Positions 58,487-64,000 of a DNA stretch of 64,000 nt are shown piece by piece. The DNA comes from Sphingomonas sp. Leaf21 (lineage in GTDB: Bacteria > Pseudomonadota > Alphaproteobacteria > Sphingomonadales > Sphingomonadaceae): assembly GCF_916858675.1 (NCBI RefSeq), contig NZ_CAKASM010000004.1, positions 124,001 to 188,000 of the forward strand, written 5' to 3'. A model generated the notes under the pieces. The model saw only the letters and a program-made list of their open reading frames with translations, was not told the DNA's origin and made no database searches. The first letter of the stretch is position 1. Every line of letters starts with the position of its first letter. The position numbers were made by a program, and so were the translations under genes.

Positions 58487-58928
58487 GGGCGAGGCGGCGC
58501 ATTTTCGGGCGCTGGAAACCCTCTATGCCGAGGCGCCGATCAACCGGCTCTTCGCCTCGACCCTGGAAATTCCCGAGCCCGGCATCGCCCGCATCCGCTT
58601 CACCGTGGACGAGCGCCATTATCACGCGGCAGGCGCGGCGCACGGGACGAGCTATTTCAAGATGCTCGACGATGCCGCCTTCTACGCCTGCAACAGCCTG
58701 GTCACCGATCGCTTCCTGCTGACGACGCAGTTCAACCTGTTGCTTACACGGCCGATCAAGGCGGGCGAGGTGGTGGCCGAGGGGCGCTGGGTCAGCGGGC
58801 GGCGGCGCGTCTTCGTCGCCGATGCGCGGCTGATCGACGCCAGCGGGGAAGAGGTCGCGCGCGGGACCGGCACCTTCATGCGCTCGCAGATCGCGCTGGC
58901 GGGCCTGCCCGGCTACCGGACGGCCTGA
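58470..58928 (+). CDS. PaaI-like hotdog thioesterase
   Basis: 152 residues from GTG, overlapping ptsN. The hotdog fold is suggested by ERHYHAAGAAHGTSYFKMLDDAAFYACNS, where His and Asp align with the PaaI catalytic region, and LLLTRPIKAGEVVAEGRWVS. It would hydrolyse acyl-CoA; substrate unknown. DUF1491 follows after three bases. Confidence 0.85.
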   Translation: MTPRPEGEAAHFRALETLYAEAPINRLFASTLEIPEPGIARIRFTVDERHYHAAGAAHGTSYFKMLDDAAFYACNSLVTDRFLLTTQFNLLLTRPIKAGEVVAEGRWVSGRRRVFVADARLIDASGEEVARGTGTFMRSQIALAGLPGYRTA

Positions 58929-58931
58929 GCC

Positions 58932-59258
58932 ATGTCGGCGCGCCTGCCGAGCGGTATGCTGGTCACCGCATTGCTTCGCCGGATGAACGACGGCGGCGGC
59001 ATGGGGATGGTGCTGGCGCGGGGCGATGCCCAGGCCGGCGGCATATTGGTGATCGCCATAGGCCCCGACCGCAGCGAGCGCGTCTGGGAGCGAGGACTGG
59101 GTGCCGATGGCCGCCCCACGCTGATCGACGCGACGCCGCGAGAGGATGTGACCGGCTATTGGCGGCGGCGGCGACAGCGCGATCCCGACCTGTGGGTCGT
59201 GGAACTGGATGGCGCTGCGGCAGAACGGTTCACCGCTGAAACGATCCTGAACGATTGA
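58932..59258 (+). CDS. DUF1491 family protein
   Basis: 108 residues. RLPSGMLVTALLRRMNDGGGMGMVLARGD and the C-terminal YWRRRRQRDPDLWVVELD match the DUF1491 pattern of alphaproteobacteria; the function is unknown. It is likely the last gene of the ptsN-thioesterase-DUF1491 run. Confidence 0.87.
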   Translation: MSARLPSGMLVTALLRRMNDGGGMGMVLARGDAQAGGILVIAIGPDRSERVWERGLGADGRPTLIDATPREDVTGYWRRRRQRDPDLWVVELDGAAAERFTAETILND

Positions 59259-59413
59259 CGAACGGGTCCGCATCGGCCACGAGCGCCCAGTCTTAATTCG
59301 CGTTGTGTCGAACTGGGTGCGATCCGGTCGATTACGCAGTCGGGGGGAAGCCCGGACGAGCGCCATTCGGCAATGCTCGGGTCCGTGATCCAACCGCATG
59401 TTTGTTTGAGTGA

Positions 59414-60079
59414 ATGACCGTTCTCAAGCGAGTCGCGGCAACTGCTGCCATGGCTCTTTCCCTGGCGGGCCTGCTCGCCACCAGCACCCCCAGCCTGGCC
59501 AGTGTGGCCGTCGACGCTGCGGGCGGTGCTGTTCCAGCCACGGCAATGGCTGTTTCCGGGATCAACGCGGCCGAACTGCCGATGGTTCCGATGAGCGCAC
59601 GGGCCACCATGTCCGCGCTTCCGAATTTTTCCAAGGTTTCCGAAGCGGATACGGACGAAGACAGCGAGTATGAATCGCTGGCGGACGCCGTCGCGGCCCA
59701 GGATGACATGGCGTCGAGCGAAGAGCTCCGCTGCATGGCTGGCGCCATTTACTTCGAATCGCAGGGTGAGCCGCTCAGCGGACAGCTCGCCGTCGCGCAG
59801 GTGATCCTCAACCGTACCAAGTCGGGCCGTTTCCCGACCGGCGTGTGCGACGTGATCAAGCAGCGTGGCCAGTTCAGCTTCGTGCGTCACGGCGAAATCC
59901 CGTCGGTCAGCCCGTCGCGCAGCGCCTACCGCACCGCCGTCGCCGTCGCGAAGGTCGCCCTCGCCCAGGCGTGGGACAGCACCGCCGGCAAGGCGCTGTA
60001 CTTCAACACCCCCGGCAATCGTCCGGGCGTGCGGGTTCAGAAGGTCGCCGCGATCGGCAATCACATCTTCTATCGTTGA
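59414..60079 (+). CDS. Exported SleB-type cell wall hydrolase
   Basis: 221 residues. The signal peptide is MALSLAGLLATSTPSLASV after a basic start. The C-terminal half is Hydrolase_2 (SleB-like): ELRCMAGAIYFESQGEPLSGQLAVAQVILNR, with the catalytic Glu in FESQGEP, and GQFSFVRHG. It probably cuts peptidoglycan. An acidic linker (EADTDEDSEYES) precedes the domain. A terminator follows. Confidence 0.9.
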   Translation: MTVLKRVAATAAMALSLAGLLATSTPSLASVAVDAAGGAVPATAMAVSGINAAELPMVPMSARATMSALPNFSKVSEADTDEDSEYESLADAVAAQDDMASSEELRCMAGAIYFESQGEPLSGQLAVAQVILNRTKSGRFPTGVCDVIKQRGQFSFVRHGEIPSVSPSRSAYRTAVAVAKVALAQAWDSTAGKALYFNTPGNRPGVRVQKVAAIGNHIFYR

Positions 60080-60085
60080 CGACAG

Positions 60086-60110
60086 GCCCCCGCTCCGGGG
60101 CTTTGCTTTG
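60086..60110 (+). terminator. Hairpin terminator after the cell wall hydrolase gene
   Basis: GCCCC and GGGGC form a five-pair GC stem with a six-base loop, followed by TTTGCTTTG. It lies seven bases after the stop codon. Confidence 0.65.
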
Positions 60111-60124
60111 TTCGTCAAATGTTC
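60110..60124 (+). promoter_or_regulatory. LexA (SOS) box of mmcB
   Basis: GTTC-GTCAAAT-GTTC, both half-sites perfect, ending 12 bases before the mmcB ATG. mmcB is a known SOS gene in Caulobacter, which supports the call. Confidence 0.85.
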
Positions 60125-60136
60125 TAAGCGGGCGGT

Positions 60137-60625
60137 ATGTTGGACATGCCGCCCGCTTCGTGTGTCGAGGATCCCGACTCTCCGCTCTGCGCCGCCGATG
60201 TCGCGCGCGGCGTGACGCGGATGCTCCTCCGCCACGACCTGATCGCTATCCCCGAAGTGTCGTTGGACGGCGGCCGCCGCGCCGACCTGATGGCGCTGGA
60301 CGCGCGCGGCGGCGTGGTCGTCGTCGAGATAAAGGTGTCGCGCGCCGACATGCTGGGCGACGGCAAATGGCCCGATTATCTGGCCCATTGCGACCGGTTC
60401 TACTGGGCCGTCCCCGCCGGTTTCGACTGGTCGCCGCTAGAGAGCGCGGCCTTCCTGCCCGAGCGGACCGGGATCATCGTCGCCGACCGCTATGACGCCG
60501 CGATCGTCCGGGAAGCGCATAGCGTGCCGCTGCCCGCGCATATCCGCAAAAAAGCGACGCTCAACTTCGCGCGGCGCGCGGGGCGGCGGATGATCGGGCT
60601 GGTCGATCCGGATGCGGGGATGTGA
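60137..60625 (+). CDS. mmcB: MmcB family DNA repair protein
   Basis: 162 residues with a PD-(D/E)XK nuclease-like core: RRADLMALDARGGVVVVEIKVSRADML, where the Asp and the EIK pair form the usual catalytic set, and a later DYLAHCDRFYWAVP strand. MmcB family members protect against mitomycin C damage. The LexA motif at the promoter agrees with SOS control. The ATG at 60137 is 13 bases after the LexA box, so the leader is very short. Confidence 0.88.
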   Translation: MLDMPPASCVEDPDSPLCAADVARGVTRMLLRHDLIAIPEVSLDGGRRADLMALDARGGVVVVEIKVSRADMLGDGKWPDYLAHCDRFYWAVPAGFDWSPLESAAFLPERTGIIVADRYDAAIVREAHSVPLPAHIRKKATLNFARRAGRRMIGLVDPDAGM

Positions 60626-60663
60626 CCGGGGATGAGGGATTGCCGCTGCCAGACCCTCACCGC

Positions 60664-60708
60664 GTCAGAATCCCTTACCGGGTCAGAATCCCTTACCGGG
60701 TCAGAATC
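60664..60708. repeat. 18-bp tandem repeat of the GH30 gene end
   Basis: The 18-base unit GTCAGAATCCCTTACCGG occurs at 60664-60681 and 60682-60699, and its first nine bases again at 60700-60708. In the minus-strand frame it spells Ile-Leu-Thr-Arg-stop-Gly repeatedly, so the last codons and the stop of the GH30 gene are present three times in a row (the last stop is TGA). Confidence 0.9.
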
Positions 60709-62195
60709 AACGTCACGATCGACTGAGGCGGTGCCACCTCGCCCGCGACCCGAACCGCCTTGTGAGCGGCATCGGTAACGATCAATTCCCTGGTCCACTT
60801 CCCCGGCACCGCGACGCTGAGCGGCCGAGGCGACAGCCCCGCATTGACATGCACCAGCACCAGCCGCCGTCCATCCGACGACAGCGCGCCGACCGTGTCC
60901 ATGTCGTCCACCGGCACCAGCCGGTCGCCGGGCCGGATATAGCGGCTGAACTGCGCCATCGCCCAATATTTGCCGGTGACATGGATCGCATGGGGCTGGT
61001 CCGCCGCGCCCATCAGGTCGGCCTTGATGATCCCCCAATTGGAGCCCTTCGCGCCGTTGCGCGTGCTGAGATCCTCGACCGCCTGCCAGAAGACCCAGGC
61101 GGCGGGCTCCAGCCGCTTGAGGTCGCCCACGACATGCTCGGCAAAGGCCAAGGGGGTCGTCATGCCGGTCAGGTCCTCGGGATCGCCCGACAGCGGTGTG
61201 TCGTTCTCGCTCATCCATAGCCGGATGCCGGACGCGCGGGCGACATCGCGCACCGCCGTCTGGTGGACGGTGCCATAGCTATGGACGTTCAACTGCCCGA
61301 TCGCCGCGCGCGTGGCCGGTGGGTAGGCGGCCCAGTCGCGCACGAACAGGTTCGACGCGGTCTCGTCAGGCGCGGCGACGACGGTGGACAGGTGGCTGGC
61401 CTTCAGCGCGGCGGCGGTCGCGTCGATCATCTGCGCCTGGCGGGCGGGGCTCCAATGCGCGCCTTCCTGCGTGTTGGCGGCGAACCAGTAATTGGTGTTC
61501 GGCTCGTTGACCGGCGACAGGGTGCGGAAGGTCAGGTGATGGCGCCGCTGCAATTCGTCGGTGACGCGAACCAGATAGGTGGCGAAGGCGGCCTCCTGAC
61601 CGGGGCGCAGATTGTCGTCGGTGCCCTTCTCGGCCCCCGATACCCGGCCGCTGACCGTCATGAACCAGGGCGGGGAGTTGGAGAAGGCCTCGAAGATCGG
61701 CTGCCTCACGCGGCGGGTGATCGCGTCCAGCCACCAGCGCTGGTTGGCGTCCTGTCCCCAGTCCCACATGGCGGGATCGTCGGCGCGCCACCAGTCCTTC
61801 CCCGTCACCCCCGCCGGTTGCCGCCAGAAGCCCGGCACCGCACGCCCGACCTTCATATAGGGCGGCGTGTCGGCCGCATTGCCGCCGCCGATATTGTAGC
61901 GCGCGATGGTCCAGCCCAGTCCGTCGGGACCATAGAAGAGATCGGCCAGCCGCGTTCGCTCCGCCTCCGGCCAGCCACCCGTGACATGCGCGAACCAGGC
62001 CAGCGCGGTGCCCCAGCCTTCGAACACCGTGGAAGGCCGTTCGATCGCCGGGCGCAAGGTCACGGGAACGGGACGATCGGCGACGGGGCCGGGGCCGGGC
62101 TGCGCATCGGCACCGCTCGTGACCGTCGCACCGCAGAAGAGCGCCAGCGAGGCCATGGCGGCGCGGCCGATGCGGCGCATCCGTGCGTTCTTCAT
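60693..62195 (-). CDS. Exported GH30-like glycoside hydrolase
   Basis: 500 residues. The signal peptide is near residues 10-32 (AMASLALFCGATVTSGADAQ). The barrel begins FEGWGTALAWFAHVTGG; acid/base Glu is likely in SPVNEPNTNYWF, and the nucleophile in LWMSENDTPL. FSNSPPWFMTVSGRVSG is typical of GH30 endo-beta-1,6-galactanase-like enzymes. It is exported, probably periplasmic or surface, and cuts a polysaccharide side chain; linkage is inferred. It is divergent from the GH2 gene, suggesting a shared glycan. Confidence 0.87.
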   Translation of the reverse strand: MKNARMRRIGRAAMASLALFCGATVTSGADAQPGPGPVADRPVPVTLRPAIERPSTVFEGWGTALAWFAHVTGGWPEAERTRLADLFYGPDGLGWTIARYNIGGGNAADTPPYMKVGRAVPGFWRQPAGVTGKDWWRADDPAMWDWGQDANQRWWLDAITRRVRQPIFEAFSNSPPWFMTVSGRVSGAEKGTDDNLRPGQEAAFATYLVRVTDELQRRHHLTFRTLSPVNEPNTNYWFAANTQEGAHWSPARQAQMIDATAAALKASHLSTVVAAPDETASNLFVRDWAAYPPATRAAIGQLNVHSYGTVHQTAVRDVARASGIRLWMSENDTPLSGDPEDLTGMTTPLAFAEHVVGDLKRLEPAAWVFWQAVEDLSTRNGAKGSNWGIIKADLMGAADQPHAIHVTGKYWAMAQFSRYIRPGDRLVPVDDMDTVGALSSDGRRLVLVHVNAGLSPRPLSVAVPGKWTRELIVTDAAHKAVRVAGEVAPPQSIVTLILTR

Positions 62196-62381
62196 CCTAT
62201 CGTCCCCGCCCGATCGTTTTTCAAACGTCCGACTATAATCGCAATGCCCTCATGCCCGTCAATCCGCTTGGAAAGGGCTGTATCGATCCTGGGTCAGTGC
62301 CTTTTCGCTTGTCGGGTCGCTCAACCCTCCATAAAAATCAGACAATATAAGGCGAAATGTCCGGCAGGATGGCATCGCTGA

Positions 62382-64000
<1,619 letters not shown>

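Noticed and set aside
59249-59263. GAAC-N7-GAAC, a perfect match to the LexA motif
   Set aside because: It overlaps the stop of DUF1491 and is about 150 bases from the next start; one or two chance matches are expected in 64 kb.

Overview
The window is high-GC chromosomal DNA from an alphaproteobacterium, most likely a Sphingomonas-like member of the Sphingomonadaceae. The supporting evidence is the gene content (imuA-imuB-dnaE2 mutasome, class I lysyl-tRNA synthetase, a DUF5818 protein, a MmcB DNA-repair protein) and an alphaproteobacterial origin neighbourhood (hemE/ppsR/maf/aroE/coaE/dnaQ on one side, hemJ/rho and mnmE-mnmG-rsmG-parA-parB on the other). Coding density is high, many operon genes overlap by 1-4 bases, and short GC-rich palindromes recur in the spacers.

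Layout. 1-14.7 kb: a cut-off cytochrome c, tRNA-Val, hupB, lon, an M1 peptidase, a repeat-rich spacer, a DUF1328 membrane peptide, an ATP-dependent DNA ligase, murA, a Crp/Fnr regulator, katG, a renalase-like flavoprotein and clpS. 14.7-20.4 kb: the SOS mutagenesis operon imuA-imuB-dnaE2, with a perfect LexA motif at the imuA start. 20.4-21.8 kb: tRNA-Gly, then about 500 bases that look like a compactly folded non-coding RNA, ending at the ribosome-binding site of a small DUF5818 gene coupled to a GNAT acetyltransferase. 21.8-31.6 kb: SDR, DsbA/FrnE-type oxidoreductase, msrB, OprB-type porin, lolA, xthA, ribA, a HAD phosphatase, a YggS-like protein, a ThiE/TenI-like protein and two exported unknowns. 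31.8-36.3 kb: DUF3576 lipoprotein-leuS-lptE-holA. 36.4-42.2 kb (minus strand): DUF6489-mnmE-mnmG-rsmG-parA-parB. 42.2-50.0 kb: dienelactone hydrolase, lysS, a DinG-like helicase, a SixA-like phosphatase, DUF177, a cytochrome bc1 assembly chaperone and bamE. 50.4-53.5 kb: rho, hemJ, hemE. 53.5-53.8 kb: a probable replication origin between hemE and ppsR. 53.8-60.6 kb: ppsR-maf-aroE-coaE-dnaQ, hpf, ptsN, a thioesterase, DUF1491, a cell-wall hydrolase and the SOS-controlled mmcB. 60.7-64 kb: divergent GH30 and GH2 glycoside hydrolases; the GH2 gene runs off the window.

How it fits together. The right two thirds are the origin and segregation region: the oriC candidate has a perfect DnaA box and dense GANTC sites, three parS sequences lie within about 16 kb of it, and parA-parB are nearby. 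DNA damage is served by imuA-imuB-dnaE2 and mmcB (both with GTTC-N7-GTTC boxes), xthA, the extra ligase and the DinG-like helicase. Envelope assembly is served by murA, lolA, lptE and bamE. The observation that most deserves follow-up is the structured RNA candidate at about 20.5-21.0 kb, which has features reminiscent of the HEARO/omega-RNA class but no IscB nuclease gene beside it.
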